NCBI RefSeq assembly: GCF_021919125.1
Contig: NZ_CP083439.1
Span: 3,100,001 to 3,164,000 of the forward strand
Reading direction: 5' to 3'
DNA from: Clavibacter sp. A6099
GTDB taxonomy: Bacteria; Actinomycetota; Actinomycetes; Actinomycetales; Microbacteriaceae
Length of the DNA: 64,000 bases
Part shown: in pieces, positions 16,772 through 25,743 of the stretch
Layout of the letters: every line of letters begins with the position of its first letter
Numbering within the stretch: the first letter of the stretch is position 1
Translations under genes and position numbers: made by a program
Notes under the pieces: model-generated
Databases searched by the model: none
The model's input: only the letters and a program-made list of their open reading frames with translations
Told to the model about the DNA's origin: nothing

Positions 16772-17638
16772 ATGTCCACCGACCTGCCCGGAGGGCTCTT
16801 CCCCCTCGCCCACGACCTCACCGTCACGCGCTTCGGCTACGGCGCCATGCAGCTCGCGGGGCCGCGCGTGTTCGGGCCGCCCGCGGATCCCGACGCCGCC
16901 CGCGCCGTGCTGCGCGAGGCCGTCGCGCTCGGGATCACGCACATCGACACGGCCGACTTCTACGGCCCCGGGCACACGAACGCGCTCATCGAGGAGGCGC
17001 TGTTCCCGTACCCGGAGCACCTGCACATCGTCACGAAGGTCGGATCCCTGCGCGACGCGAAGGGCCGCTGGCCGCAGGCGCTCTCCGCGGCCGAGCTCCG
17101 CCAGGCCGTCTACGACAACCTCACGCACCTGACGCTCGACGTGCTCGACGTCGTGAACCTCCGCGTGGGCGCCTTCGACAGCCCGACCGACGGATCCATC
17201 GAGGAGCCGTTCACCGCCCTCGCCGAGCTGCAGCGGGAGGGCCTGATCCGGCACCTCGGCGTGAGCAACGTGACGCCCGCGCAGGTGGCCGAGGCCCGCG
17301 GGATCGCGCCGATCGTGAGCGTGCAGAACCACTACAACCTGGCGCGCCGCGACGACGACGCGCTCATCGACGAGCTGGCCGCCGACGGCATCGCGTACGT
17401 GCCCTACTTCCCGCTCGGCGGGTTCTCGCCGCTGCAGTCGGAGACGCTGGCGCGCGTGGCGGCATCGCTGGGCTCGGCGCCGCTTCCGGTCGCGCTCGCG
17501 TGGCTCCTGCGGCGGTCGCCGAACGTGCTCGTCATCGCGGGCACGTCGTCGGTGGAGCACCTGCGCGAGAACGTGGCGGGGGTGCGGATCCGGCTGCCGG
17601 AGGATGCGCTCGCGGAGCTGGAGGGGATCGGCGGCTGA
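16772..17638 (+). CDS. Aldo/keto reductase family oxidoreductase with altered tetrad
   Basis: The 288-residue (beta/alpha)8 protein keeps three tetrad residues: D59 and Y64 (DTADFYG) and K89 (IVTKVG). The position of the catalytic His, normally in LYLLHWP, reads VVNLRVG, giving Arg at 131. The NADPH-binding end (IAGTSSVEHLREN) is intact. This NLR variant is recognisable in a subgroup of COG0667 oxidoreductases, so it is probably a functional subfamily with different carbonyl activation. GAGAGGA precedes ATG 16772. The substrate is unknown. Confidence 0.85.
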   Translation: MSTDLPGGLFPLAHDLTVTRFGYGAMQLAGPRVFGPPADPDAARAVLREAVALGITHIDTADFYGPGHTNALIEEALFPYPEHLHIVTKVGSLRDAKGRWPQALSAAELRQAVYDNLTHLTLDVLDVVNLRVGAFDSPTDGSIEEPFTALAELQREGLIRHLGVSNVTPAQVAEARGIAPIVSVQNHYNLARRDDDALIDELAADGIAYVPYFPLGGFSPLQSETLARVAASLGSAPLPVALAWLLRRSPNVLVIAGTSSVEHLRENVAGVRIRLPEDALAELEGIGG

Positions 17639-17655
17639 CGACGCGGCGGGCCGCG

Positions 17656-18591
17656 TCAGCTCACGGCAGCCCGCTCGGCGGCGGCGGCCGCGGCCTCCGC
17701 CACCCGCCGCAGCGCCGCCAGCACCACGCGGACGGGCGCCTGCGCGAGCGCGTCCGGCCGGGCGAGCACGTCGACGTGGCGCACGAGGGTCGCGCCGAGT
17801 ACCGGCCGCAGCACCATCCCGTCGACCGCGAGCGGCGCGCCGGTCGTGCGCGGCATCACGGCGATCGCGTCGCCGGCCCGCACGATCTGCGCGGCCACCG
17901 AGAACTCGTTGACGCTGTGGACGATGCGCGGCGCCTGCCCGATCAGGGCGCCCAGGTGGTCGAGCACGCCCGCGAGCGGGAAGCCGGCGTGGGTGGAGAT
18001 CCACCGCTCGTCGCGGAGCTGGTCGGGCGCGATGCCCGCGGACGATGCGAGCGGGTGCCCGGCGTGGAGGGCGACGTCGAGCGGCTCCACGAGGAGCGGC
18101 ACGACCACGAGGCGGGCGGTCGGCCACGGCGGGTCGTGCGGGAGGCGGTGCGCGACGACGAGGTCGTGATCCGCGGTGAGGCCGGCGAAGTCGCCCTGCG
18201 CCACGTCGGCGTCCGCGAGCGCGACGCCCGTGCCGGATCCCTCCGCGCCCGCCAGCTCCGCGAGCAGCGGCCCGAAGAGCGCGAGACCGGCGCTGTGGAA
18301 TGCGGAGACGCGGACGACCCGGGCGTCGTGCTCGAGGAACGACCCGACGGCGTCCCGGGCCGCGGCGAGCGCCTCGTCCACGCGCACCGACGCCGCAGCG
18401 AGCGCCTCCCCGGCCTCCGTGAGCACCAGCCGCCGCCCGCGCTTGACGGTGAGCGGCACCGCGACGCCGGCCTGCAGCGCGGCGAGCTGCTGCGAGACGG
18501 CGGATGCGCTCACGTGCATCGCGACCGCCACGGCCGCGACGCTCCCCCGGTCGCCGAGCTCGCGCAGGAGACGGAGGCGGGCGGGATCCAT
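17656..18591 (-). CDS. LysR-family transcriptional regulator
   Basis: The 311-residue protein has an N-terminal winged HTH (about 1-60, with RGSVAAVAVAMHVSASAVSQQLAALQ) and a periplasmic-binding-type effector domain (about 88-300). It is divergent from the EamA-DUF202 operon. The 89-base interval holds two direct copies of CTAACGCATC. As for most LysR regulators, the divergent transporter is the expected target, probably activated when a small ligand binds. Confidence 0.87.
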   Translation of the reverse strand: MDPARLRLLRELGDRGSVAAVAVAMHVSASAVSQQLAALQAGVAVPLTVKRGRRLVLTEAGEALAAASVRVDEALAAARDAVGSFLEHDARVVRVSAFHSAGLALFGPLLAELAGAEGSGTGVALADADVAQGDFAGLTADHDLVVAHRLPHDPPWPTARLVVVPLLVEPLDVALHAGHPLASSAGIAPDQLRDERWISTHAGFPLAGVLDHLGALIGQAPRIVHSVNEFSVAAQIVRAGDAIAVMPRTTGAPLAVDGMVLRPVLGATLVRHVDVLARPDALAQAPVRVVLAALRRVAEAAAAAAERAAVS

Positions 18592-18600
18592 GAGCCCTGT

Positions 18601-18628
18601 CTAACGCATCAGCGCTGCCTAACGCATC
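18601..18628. promoter_or_regulatory. Direct repeat, candidate LysR binding region
   Basis: CTAACGCATC occurs at 18601-18610 and again at 18619-18628, spaced 18 bases apart. It lies between the divergent LysR start (18591) and EamA start (18681). Confidence 0.4.
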
Positions 18629-18680
18629 GATGAAGACGATGCCCGTCGATCTTCCGCGTCGCCTGCCGGACAGTGGGGAC

Positions 18681-19658
18681 ATGGCCTCCCGCACCCGCCC
18701 CGAGCCCGTCGTCGACCTGCTGCTCCTGGCCGTCGCGGCCGTCTGGGGCGCGAGCTTCCTCGCGGCCAAGGACCTCGCGGCGGAGACGGGTGTGCCGGCG
18801 GCCGTCGCGCTGCGCTTCCTCGTCGCGGTCGTCGCGACCGGGCTGGTCTGCGTGGCCCGGCGCGAGCGGCTGCCCCGCGGTCGCGGCCTCCTCATCGCGG
18901 CGGCGCTCGGCTGCTCGCAGGCCGCGGTCATCGGCCTCGAGACCTGGGGCGTGCACCTGACGAGCGCGACCAACGCGGGCCTCCTCATCAGCCTGGCGCT
19001 CGTGATGACGCCCGTGCTCGAGGGCGCCGCGTCGCGCTCGTGGCTGCCGCGGTCGTACTTCGTCGCGGCGGTCGCGGCCGTGGTGGGCGTCGCGCTGCTC
19101 GTCTCGGAGGGCGGGCTGCGCGCGCCGACCCCGGGCGACGGGCTGGTGATCGCCGCGGCGGTCGTGCGGGCCGTGCACGTCACCGCGAGCGGGCGCCTCA
19201 CACGCGGGCGCAGCGAGGGATCCCTCGGCGTCGTCCTCGTGCAGATGGGCGTGTGCGCGGCCCTCTTCTCCGCGATGGCGGGGCCCGACCTGCCCGCGGC
19301 GGCCGCGGCGCTCGACGCCCCGGGCTGGGCGGGCGTCCTCTTCCTCGGGGTGCTGTGCTCGCTGTTCGCGTTCGCCGTGCAGCTCTGGGCCGTGAGGCGG
19401 ACGTCGGCGTCGCGCGCGAGCATCCTCATGGGCACCGAGCCGGTGTGGGCGCTGCTGGTGGGCGTGGTGCTGGCCGGGGAGGCGATCGGGCCGGTCGGCG
19501 CGGCCGGGGCGGCGCTGATCGTCGCGGCGTCGTACGCGGGCCAGGCGATCGAGCGGCGGCACCGGGCGCGGATCGGCGCGGCGGTCGGCCCGGTCGGCCA
19601 GGATGGCGGCATGCCCTCGCGCGCCCCGGCCGACCGGTCCCTGGATCCCGCCGCATGA
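18681..19658 (+). CDS. EamA-family (DMT) transporter
   Basis: The 325-residue protein has ten predicted helices in two EamA repeats. The first starts with VDLLLLAVAAVWGASFLAAKDLA, and the second has the GTEPVWALLVGVVLAGE signature. These proteins export metabolites or amino acids. I use ATG 18681 because the first helix starts directly after it; an upstream ATG at 18630 lies at the end of the direct-repeat region. The TGA overlaps the next start (ATGA), giving a three-gene operon with two DUF202 proteins. It is probably controlled by the divergent LysR protein. Confidence 0.85.
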   Translation: MASRTRPEPVVDLLLLAVAAVWGASFLAAKDLAAETGVPAAVALRFLVAVVATGLVCVARRERLPRGRGLLIAAALGCSQAAVIGLETWGVHLTSATNAGLLISLALVMTPVLEGAASRSWLPRSYFVAAVAAVVGVALLVSEGGLRAPTPGDGLVIAAAVVRAVHVTASGRLTRGRSEGSLGVVLVQMGVCAALFSAMAGPDLPAAAAALDAPGWAGVLFLGVLCSLFAFAVQLWAVRRTSASRASILMGTEPVWALLVGVVLAGEAIGPVGAAGAALIVAASYAGQAIERRHRARIGAAVGPVGQDGGMPSRAPADRSLDPAA

Positions 19659-20044
19659 CCGCCCCCGACCCCGGCTCGCCGCCGAGCGACCGCCGCTTCC
19701 CGCGGAGCGTCTACCGCGAGGGCGCCGAGCCCGACGTGCGCTTCACCCTCGCGAACGAGCGCACGTTCCTCGCCTGGATCCGCACCTCGCTCGCCCTGAT
19801 CGCCGGCGGCGTCGCGCTCGAGGCGCTGGGGCTCGGGCTGCAGCCGGGGTTCCGACTCGCGGCCTCGATCGTGCTGATCCTCACCGGGATCGCCGCGCCC
19901 GCGCAGGCCTGGATCGGCTGGAAGCGCACCGAGCGCGCCCTCCGCCGCGACCGCCCGCTGCCGTCGGCCGCGCTGTCGCTGCCGCTCGGGATCGCCGTGG
20001 TCGCGGCCGGGGTGCTCGTGCTGCTGGGCGTGCTGACGGCGTGA
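19655..20044 (+). CDS. DUF202 (YidH-like) small membrane protein, copy 1
   Basis: The 129-residue protein has the DUF202 core LANERTFLAWIRTSLALI (about 31-48) followed by three membrane helices. The molecular function of DUF202 proteins is not established. Its start overlaps the EamA stop by 4 bp and its stop overlaps the next start by 4 bp. Confidence 0.85.
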   Translation: MTAPDPGSPPSDRRFPRSVYREGAEPDVRFTLANERTFLAWIRTSLALIAGGVALEALGLGLQPGFRLAASIVLILTGIAAPAQAWIGWKRTERALRRDRPLPSAALSLPLGIAVVAAGVLVLLGVLTA

Positions 20045-20394
20045 GCACGCCGGATCCGGCCGGCCGCCCCTCCGACCCCGGCCTCCAGCCCGAGCGCACG
20101 GCGCTCGCGTGGCGGCGCACGGCGCTGGCGCTCGTCGTCGGATCCCTCCTCGGGCTGCGCGTGCTCCCGACGCTCCTCGGCGCGGCCGGCCTGGTCGTCG
20201 CCGCGGCCGGTGTGCTCGCCGCCCTCGCCGTGCTCACGACCGCGCACCTCCGCTACCGGCGCGTGCACCGGATCCTCACCGCGGGATCCGTCGACCCCGG
20301 CACCGGCCTCCCCGGCGGCGCGCTCCCCGCGCTCGTGGCCGCCCTCACCGCGTGCGCCGGCCTCGCCGCGCTCTTCCTGGCGCTCGGACGCTGA
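20041..20394 (+). CDS. DUF202 small membrane protein, copy 2
   Basis: The 117-residue protein has a second, divergent DUF202 core, LQPERTALAWRRTALALVVG (about 14-33), followed by two or three helices. GTG 20041 overlaps the preceding stop (GTGA). Tandem DUF202 genes recur in actinobacteria, and the two proteins probably form a hetero-oligomer (inference). Confidence 0.8.
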   Translation: MSTPDPAGRPSDPGLQPERTALAWRRTALALVVGSLLGLRVLPTLLGAAGLVVAAAGVLAALAVLTTAHLRYRRVHRILTAGSVDPGTGLPGGALPALVAALTACAGLAALFLALGR

Positions 20395-20507
20395 ACGGAC
20401 AGCAGATCTGACGGATGCATCCGAGGGCGCCCCGGTTCCCTCGCCTGGGGTATTCAGTGGCGGTACATCGCGTCGACTCGGGCGATGCCCCATCGGAAAG
20501 GGAATTC

Positions 20508-21806
20508 ATGGAACTCGACCGCCGACGCTTCCTCACCGCCACCGGCGCCGTGTCGCTCACCGCGCTCCTCGCCGGCTGCGCCGGCTTCAGCAAGCCCGCG
20601 ACGTCCGCCGCCGCCGGCACCCTCACCTTCACGACCTGGGGCACCGACTCCGAGCTGGCCGGCTTCCGCGACCAGATCTCCCGGTTCCAGGACGCCAACC
20701 CCGGATCCACCGTCGCGCTCAACGCAGTCCCGTACGAGCAGATGTTCACGAACATCGACGCGCAGCTCCAGGCCGGCAACCCGCCGGACGTCTTCCGCGT
20801 GCCGTACTACACGTTCGGCAGCTACGCGGGACGCGGCCAGCTCCTCGACCTGAGCGACCACCTCGACGGCGACTTCGGCGACCGCTTCACGCGCGGCGCG
20901 TGGGCGGCCGTGCAGAACGAGGGCTCCCCCTTCGGCATCCCGCACCACACCGACACCACGGCGATCCTCTACAACAAGGCGCTCCTGGACGCCGCCGGTG
21001 TCACGGACATCCCCACCGCACTCGAGGATGCCTGGACGTGGGAGGAGTTCGACGCGGTCGCCGCGCAGCTGCGCGCGTCCCTCCCCGCTGACCAGTACCC
21101 GTTCGCCTACAACTGGCAGGGCAACGGGGTCACGCGCTGGCTCACCTGGCTGTTCGAGGCCGACGGTCGCTTCCTCACCGAGGACCTGTCCGACGCGGCC
21201 ATCGACTCCGACGCCGCGCGCAAGGCCGTCGACTTCACGCGCGCCTTCTTCGCCAAGGGCTACGTGCCGGACAACGACACGATCAAGTCCTCCACCTACG
21301 CGCAGGACAGCTGGTACGCGCAGACCACGGCCATGGTCTTCTCGGGCGCCTTCTCCATCCCGGACGCCACCGACACGCTCGACTTCGAGTGGGGCGCGAC
21401 CTTCGCGCCGCGCGACGTGCGCGCCGCGAGCGACTTCGGCGGCAACGCCCTCGTCGTGACCAAGGACACGGCGGATCCCGAGCTGGCCGCCGCCTTCCTG
21501 GACTTCCTCACCCAGGAGGACGCCATGCGCGCCTTCTGCGAGGGCGCGTCGCTGCTTCCCACGCGGCAGGACCTCATCGACTCGGGGATCGAGTTCGCCG
21601 TGCGCCCGGAGCTGGCGCCCGTCTACGTCGGCCAGGCCAGCACCGTGCAGGCGTCGGACTCGGGGCAGGTCGCCTCGCCATCGATGTCGCGCATCATCAC
21701 GGTGCTGCAGGACGAGCTCGAGAAGGCGTTCACGAGCGACGCGAGCACGGACGACGTCGTGGCGGCGCTCAGCACGGGCGTCGCGTCGGCCGTCCAGGCG
21801 GGCTGA
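20508..21806 (+). CDS. ABC sugar transporter substrate-binding lipoprotein (CUT1 family)
   Basis: The 432-residue precursor has a lipoprotein signal ending in LLAGC (C24), preceded by DRRRFLTATG, which also has a Tat-like RR. The mature part matches the type-1 extracellular solute-binding fold of oligosaccharide importers (LTFTTWGTDSELAGFRDQI, the GNPPDVFRV region and the C-terminal helices). A GGAAAGGGA site precedes ATG 20508. It leads an operon with two MalF/MalG-type permeases. The sugar is unknown; oligosaccharides or sugar alcohols are typical ligands. Confidence 0.88.
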   Translation: MELDRRRFLTATGAVSLTALLAGCAGFSKPATSAAAGTLTFTTWGTDSELAGFRDQISRFQDANPGSTVALNAVPYEQMFTNIDAQLQAGNPPDVFRVPYYTFGSYAGRGQLLDLSDHLDGDFGDRFTRGAWAAVQNEGSPFGIPHHTDTTAILYNKALLDAAGVTDIPTALEDAWTWEEFDAVAAQLRASLPADQYPFAYNWQGNGVTRWLTWLFEADGRFLTEDLSDAAIDSDAARKAVDFTRAFFAKGYVPDNDTIKSSTYAQDSWYAQTTAMVFSGAFSIPDATDTLDFEWGATFAPRDVRAASDFGGNALVVTKDTADPELAAAFLDFLTQEDAMRAFCEGASLLPTRQDLIDSGIEFAVRPELAPVYVGQASTVQASDSGQVASPSMSRIITVLQDELEKAFTSDASTDDVVAALSTGVASAVQAG

Positions 21807-22780
21807 TGACGGCGGCACCCGGGGTCGCGCCCCGCGCGACCCCACCCGTCGGCCGGGGGACGGACGCCGGGAGGTCGACGCCCCGCCCGCAGCGGCCGGG
21901 GTCCCGTTCGCGCTCCCGCGGCGAGGCGGCGGTCGCGTGGATGCTCCTCACGCCGAACCTGTTCATGCTCACGCTCTTCGTGCTCGTACCGCTCGTCTGG
22001 GCTGTGTTCGTGAGCCTCCAGCGCACCGACGGCTTCGGCGGCGGCACGTTCACGGGCCTCGACAACTACCAGCGGCTCGTGTCCGATCCCGTGTTCTGGC
22101 GCTCGGCGGCCAACACCGTGCTCTTCACCGTGATCGTCACCCCGCTGTCGATGGGCCTCGGCCTCGGCGCCGCCGTGCTGCTCAACTCGGTGCTGCCGGC
22201 GCGCGGGCTCTTCCGCTCGATCCTCATCCTCCCGATGGCGATCTCGGGCGTCGCGACCGCGCTCATCGGCGTGCTCCTGTTCGACGAGAACAGCGGGCTC
22301 ATCGACAAGCTCGTGCGCGCGGTCGGCCTGCCGGGTGTGCCGTGGCAGTCGGACGGGACGGCGGCGTTCGTCTCGATCGTGCTCATCACGCTGTGGTGGC
22401 GCGTCGGCTTCAACATGCTCATCTACCTGGCGGGCCTGCAGTCCGTCGACGCGGGCGTCTACGAGGCCGGTCGGCTCGACGGCGCGGGCGGCTGGCAGCG
22501 CTTCCGGTACCTCACGGTGCCGCTCGTGGGCCCGTCGTCGTTCTTCCTGCTGATCCTCAACGTCATCTACTCGTTCCAGGTCTTCGATCTGGTCTTCGTG
22601 ATGACGGGCGGCGGGCCGGGCAACGCCACCAGCGTCATCGTCACGTACGCCTACGACCAGGGCTTCGTGACGCGCGACCAGGGCTACGCGGCCGCCATCG
22701 GCGTCGTGCTGCTCGCCGTCATGCTCGCCTTCACGGTGGTGCGCTGGTACTCCAGCCGCTCCCGGGACCTCGTGGATTGA
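21806..22780 (+). CDS. ABC sugar transporter permease (MalF-type)
   Basis: The 324-residue protein has six membrane helices after an Arg/Pro-rich cytoplasmic N-terminus. The EAA loop that docks the ATPase is EAGRLDGAGGWQRFRYLTVP. Start and stop of the neighbours overlap as TGATG (21804-21808). It should form the heterodimeric channel with the next gene product. Confidence 0.9.
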   Translation: MTAAPGVAPRATPPVGRGTDAGRSTPRPQRPGSRSRSRGEAAVAWMLLTPNLFMLTLFVLVPLVWAVFVSLQRTDGFGGGTFTGLDNYQRLVSDPVFWRSAANTVLFTVIVTPLSMGLGLGAAVLLNSVLPARGLFRSILILPMAISGVATALIGVLLFDENSGLIDKLVRAVGLPGVPWQSDGTAAFVSIVLITLWWRVGFNMLIYLAGLQSVDAGVYEAGRLDGAGGWQRFRYLTVPLVGPSSFFLLILNVIYSFQVFDLVFVMTGGGPGNATSVIVTYAYDQGFVTRDQGYAAAIGVVLLAVMLAFTVVRWYSSRSRDLVD

Positions 22781-22790
22781 GAGCCGCGCC

Positions 22791-23702
22791 ATGACCACCG
22801 CACCCGTCGCGCCCGTGGAGCAGGAGGTCCGCCGCGCGCGGACCGCTCCCGACGCGCCCCTCACCCGCCCCGGCGCCCGCCGCGCCCGCGAACGCCGCCT
22901 CCGCGCGCTGCGGCTCCTCGCCGCCGTCGTCGTCTCGCTGATCATCCTGTTCCCGCTGTACTGGATGGTCGTCGTCGCCTTCTCCACGCGCGCCGACCTC
23001 CTCGGCGGGGCGCTGCGCATCTTCCCGACGACCCTCACGACGGCGAACTTCGAGCGCGTGCTCGACTCCTTCCCCGTCGCCACCTGGTTCGGGAACTCGA
23101 CCGCGATCGCCCTCGTGGTCGCGCTCATCACCGTGACCATCAACGTGCTGGGCGGATACGCGTTCGCGCGGCTGAGGTTCCGCGGATCCAACGCCGTGTT
23201 CCTCGTCGCGCTCGCGACGCTCATGATCCCGGTGCAGGTGATCATGGTGCCGCTGTTCACGCTCGTCACCGGCCTCGACCTCTACGGCACGTACTGGGCC
23301 GTCATCCTGCCGACCGCAGCGAGCGCCTTCGGGCTGTTCCTCGCGCGCCAGTCCATCCTCGGGATCCCGACGGAGCTCATCGAGGCCGCGCGCATCGATG
23401 GCGCGAGCCACCTGCGCATCCTCCGCAGCATCGTCCTGCCGCTGTCCAAGCCGCTGCTCGCGGTGCTCTTCTTCATGAGCCTGCTGTCGACGTGGAACGA
23501 CTTCTCCTGGCCGCTCATCGCGCTCAAGCAGAACGAGCTCTTCACGCTGCCGATCGGCCTGCTCTACCTGCAGGGCCAGTTCGGCTCCGACTACGGCGGC
23601 ACGATGGCGTTCGCACTCATCAACGTGGCGCCGATGGTGGTGCTGTTCCTGGTCTTCCAGCGCTACTTCGTGCAGGGGTTCGCCCGCAGCGGGATCCGCT
23701 GA
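22791..23702 (+). CDS. ABC sugar transporter permease (MalG-type)
   Basis: The 303-residue protein has six membrane helices and the EAA loop EAARIDGASHLRILRSIVLP. It starts 10 bases after the MalF-type gene. No ATPase gene follows. As in many actinobacteria, a shared MsiK/UgpC-type ATPase encoded elsewhere is presumably used. Confidence 0.9.
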   Translation: MTTAPVAPVEQEVRRARTAPDAPLTRPGARRARERRLRALRLLAAVVVSLIILFPLYWMVVVAFSTRADLLGGALRIFPTTLTTANFERVLDSFPVATWFGNSTAIALVVALITVTINVLGGYAFARLRFRGSNAVFLVALATLMIPVQVIMVPLFTLVTGLDLYGTYWAVILPTAASAFGLFLARQSILGIPTELIEAARIDGASHLRILRSIVLPLSKPLLAVLFFMSLLSTWNDFSWPLIALKQNELFTLPIGLLYLQGQFGSDYGGTMAFALINVAPMVVLFLVFQRYFVQGFARSGIR

Positions 23703-23748
23703 CGCGACGCCCGGACGCCGCCGTGATCGGCATGCTGGCCGGGTCCCG

Positions 23749-24619
23749 CTAGGAGACGGGCCCGAGCAGCTCCCGCACGTAGTCCTCGTACGCGCGGGGC
23801 GCGTGCCCGAGGATGCCGCGGAGACGCGCGATGGCCTCGGGGCTCCCGATGAGCCCGTCCCGCTGGAAGCCGGAGTACATGCGCTCGTAGTCGTAGACCA
23901 GCCACGAGGGCATGGAGGCGAGGGACGCCTCGCGCCACGCCACCAGGTCGTCTCCCCCGTACGTCACGGTCCTCCCGAGGGCGTCGGACAGGGCCGCGGC
24001 CGTCGCCTCGCCGGTCCATGGGGTCGGGCCGGCCACGTCGACCGGACCGGCGAGCTCCGTCCCCGGCACCAGGGCGCTCACCGCGACCTCGGCGATGTCG
24101 CGCACGTCGACCCGGGAGACGCCCGTCCCGCCGAGCGGCTGCGGGTACACGCCGTCGCGGATCGCGTCGAGGTACCAGACGTCGTTCTGGAAGAAGTTGT
24201 TGACGCGGAGGAAGCAGGCCTCGACGCCGCTGTGCTCGAGGAGGGACTCCACGGCGAGCTTCGCCGAGTTGTGCGGCACCTGCGGCGCCCGGTCGAGGTC
24301 CTGGACGGAGAGGTAGACGATCCGGCGGACCCCCGCCGCCACGGCGTGGTCGACCGCGACGGTGGTCTCGTACAGCTCGGTGGGCGTCCCCGTCAGGGCC
24401 AGGAACACCTGCTCGACTCCGTCGAACGCCGGCATGGCGTCGTAGGGGTCGCCCAGATCCCCGACCACGCCCTCGACGCCGTCGGGGAGGTCGGCGAGCC
24501 GCCGCGCGTCGCGGCTCATGACCCGCAGTCCGGTCATCCCCCCAACGCAGGGCCTCGGCGATGACGGCCGAGCCGACCGTCCCTGTGCCGCCGATGATCA
24601 GGGTTCGTGCGTCGCCCAT
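23749..24619 (-). pseudogene. NmrA-like NAD(P)-binding protein, disrupted by a 1-base frameshift
   Basis: The N-terminus (MGDARTLIIGGTGTVGSAVIAEAL, a Rossmann GxxGxxG start) reads in one frame from ATG 24619, which has AGGAGGATCACC in front. The rest (VMSRDARRLADLPDG ... YEDYVRELLGP) reads in another frame from about 24537. The shift falls in a run of six C on the plus strand (24538-24543). With five C the two parts join as a single 289-codon gene. The family includes quinone reductases and redox sensors. It could be a pseudogene, a phase-variable gene or a sequencing error in the homopolymer. A shortened protein could also start at ATG 24537. Confidence 0.75.
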
Positions 24620-24852
24620 GGTGATCCTCCTCGTCTGCTCCATCGGTGCGCCGCGCAGGGCCCGCAGCCGCCTGCCGAGGAAGGGTGTCGCCGGCGGACG
24701 CATCACGTGAGGACTGCGCTGACCTGCCCGAGCACCGCCGCCGAGGGGCTGTCCGCTCGGCGGTTCGATCGATTCGTGCGCGTCGACGCTACGCCGCACG
24801 CGGGGGTCGGGCCGCGCGGATCCGCGCACCGGTACCCTGCTCCCTGCGCGCC

Positions 24853-25743
24853 TCAGGCGGTCGGCATCCGCAGCAGCGCGCCCTGCTCACGGCAGGTCGC
24901 CGCGGCGATCGCCATGCAGGTGCGGAGCATCGCCTCGCCCTCCGCGGGCGTGCGCGGCGCACCCCGGCGCACGATGGCGTCGGCCGCGGCGGCGAGGCAC
25001 GCGTCCCCGGCGCCCATGGTGTCGACGATGGGTCGCGGATCCGGCGCGATGCCCGCCGTGACCACCGACCCGTCCTCGAGCTGCACGGACGCGCCGCGCG
25101 CGCCCTCGGTCGCGAGCACGAGGCGGCTGCCGGTCGCGTGCAGGGCCGCGCGCGCGTCGGCGAGCGCGCCCAGCTCGAGCAGCGCGGTGTCGTCGTCGCC
25201 GACCTTCACGAGCAGCGCCTGGGCGGCGGCGCGCGCGAACCCGGCGCGGAACCGCGCGGCGTCGTGGAGCATGCCGGCGCGGGGGTTCGGGTCGACGAGG
25301 AGGCGCTCGCGCGGATCCCGCACGGCCGCCAGGAGCTCGTCGGCCTGCGCGTGGTCGTCGTACGGGAAGCAGCTCACGACCACGAGCGACGCCGCGTCGA
25401 GCGCCGCCCGCTCCGCCTCGCCGATGCGCACGCGCCGGTTCCAGGCGGCGTCGTTGAAGGAGTAGCGCGGCTCGCCGTCCTCGCGCTCGCTCACCGCGAC
25501 GGAGGTCCCGGACGGGCCGACGGTGGCGATGAGCTCGACCCCGTGCGCGGCGAGCTCGGCGCGGATCCGCTCGCCGTGCTCATCGTCGCCGACCATGGCG
25601 ACGAGCTGGACGCGGTGCCCGAGGATCGCGAGGCCGACGGCGACGTTGAGCGCGGCTCCGCCGACGAACGCGGTCTCCTCGCCGCCCTCGCGGATGAGGT
25701 CGATCAGGGCGTCGCCGACGACGACGATGGGCTGGTCATGCAT
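24853..25743 (-). CDS. PfkB-family carbohydrate kinase (fructokinase/ribokinase type)
   Basis: The 296-residue protein has the N-terminal GGAALNVAVGLAILG motif and the C-terminal DTMGAGDACLAA motif with the catalytic Asp of the ribokinase fold. It phosphorylates a sugar with ATP. The ATG overlaps the LacI stop by 8 bases, so the two are translationally linked. The divergent operon encodes a fructose/ribose-type ABC importer, so the kinase probably phosphorylates the imported sugar; fructose is the best guess. Confidence 0.85.
   Translation of the reverse strand: MHDQPIVVVGDALIDLIREGGEETAFVGGAALNVAVGLAILGHRVQLVAMVGDDEHGERIRAELAAHGVELIATVGPSGTSVAVSEREDGEPRYSFNDAAWNRRVRIGEAERAALDAASLVVVSCFPYDDHAQADELLAAVRDPRERLLVDPNPRAGMLHDAARFRAGFARAAAQALLVKVGDDDTALLELGALADARAALHATGSRLVLATEGARGASVQLEDGSVVTAGIAPDPRPIVDTMGAGDACLAAAADAIVRRGAPRTPAEGEAMLRTCMAIAAATCREQGALLRMPTA

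Noticed and set aside
18630-18680. ATG 18630 as the start of the EamA transporter.
   Set aside because: It adds 17 non-hydrophobic residues that do not match the family and overlaps the direct-repeat region.
24620-24852. A small gene between the NmrA-like gene and the PfkB kinase.
   Set aside because: No frame with start, ribosome site and protein-like composition; likely just promoter and 3' flank.
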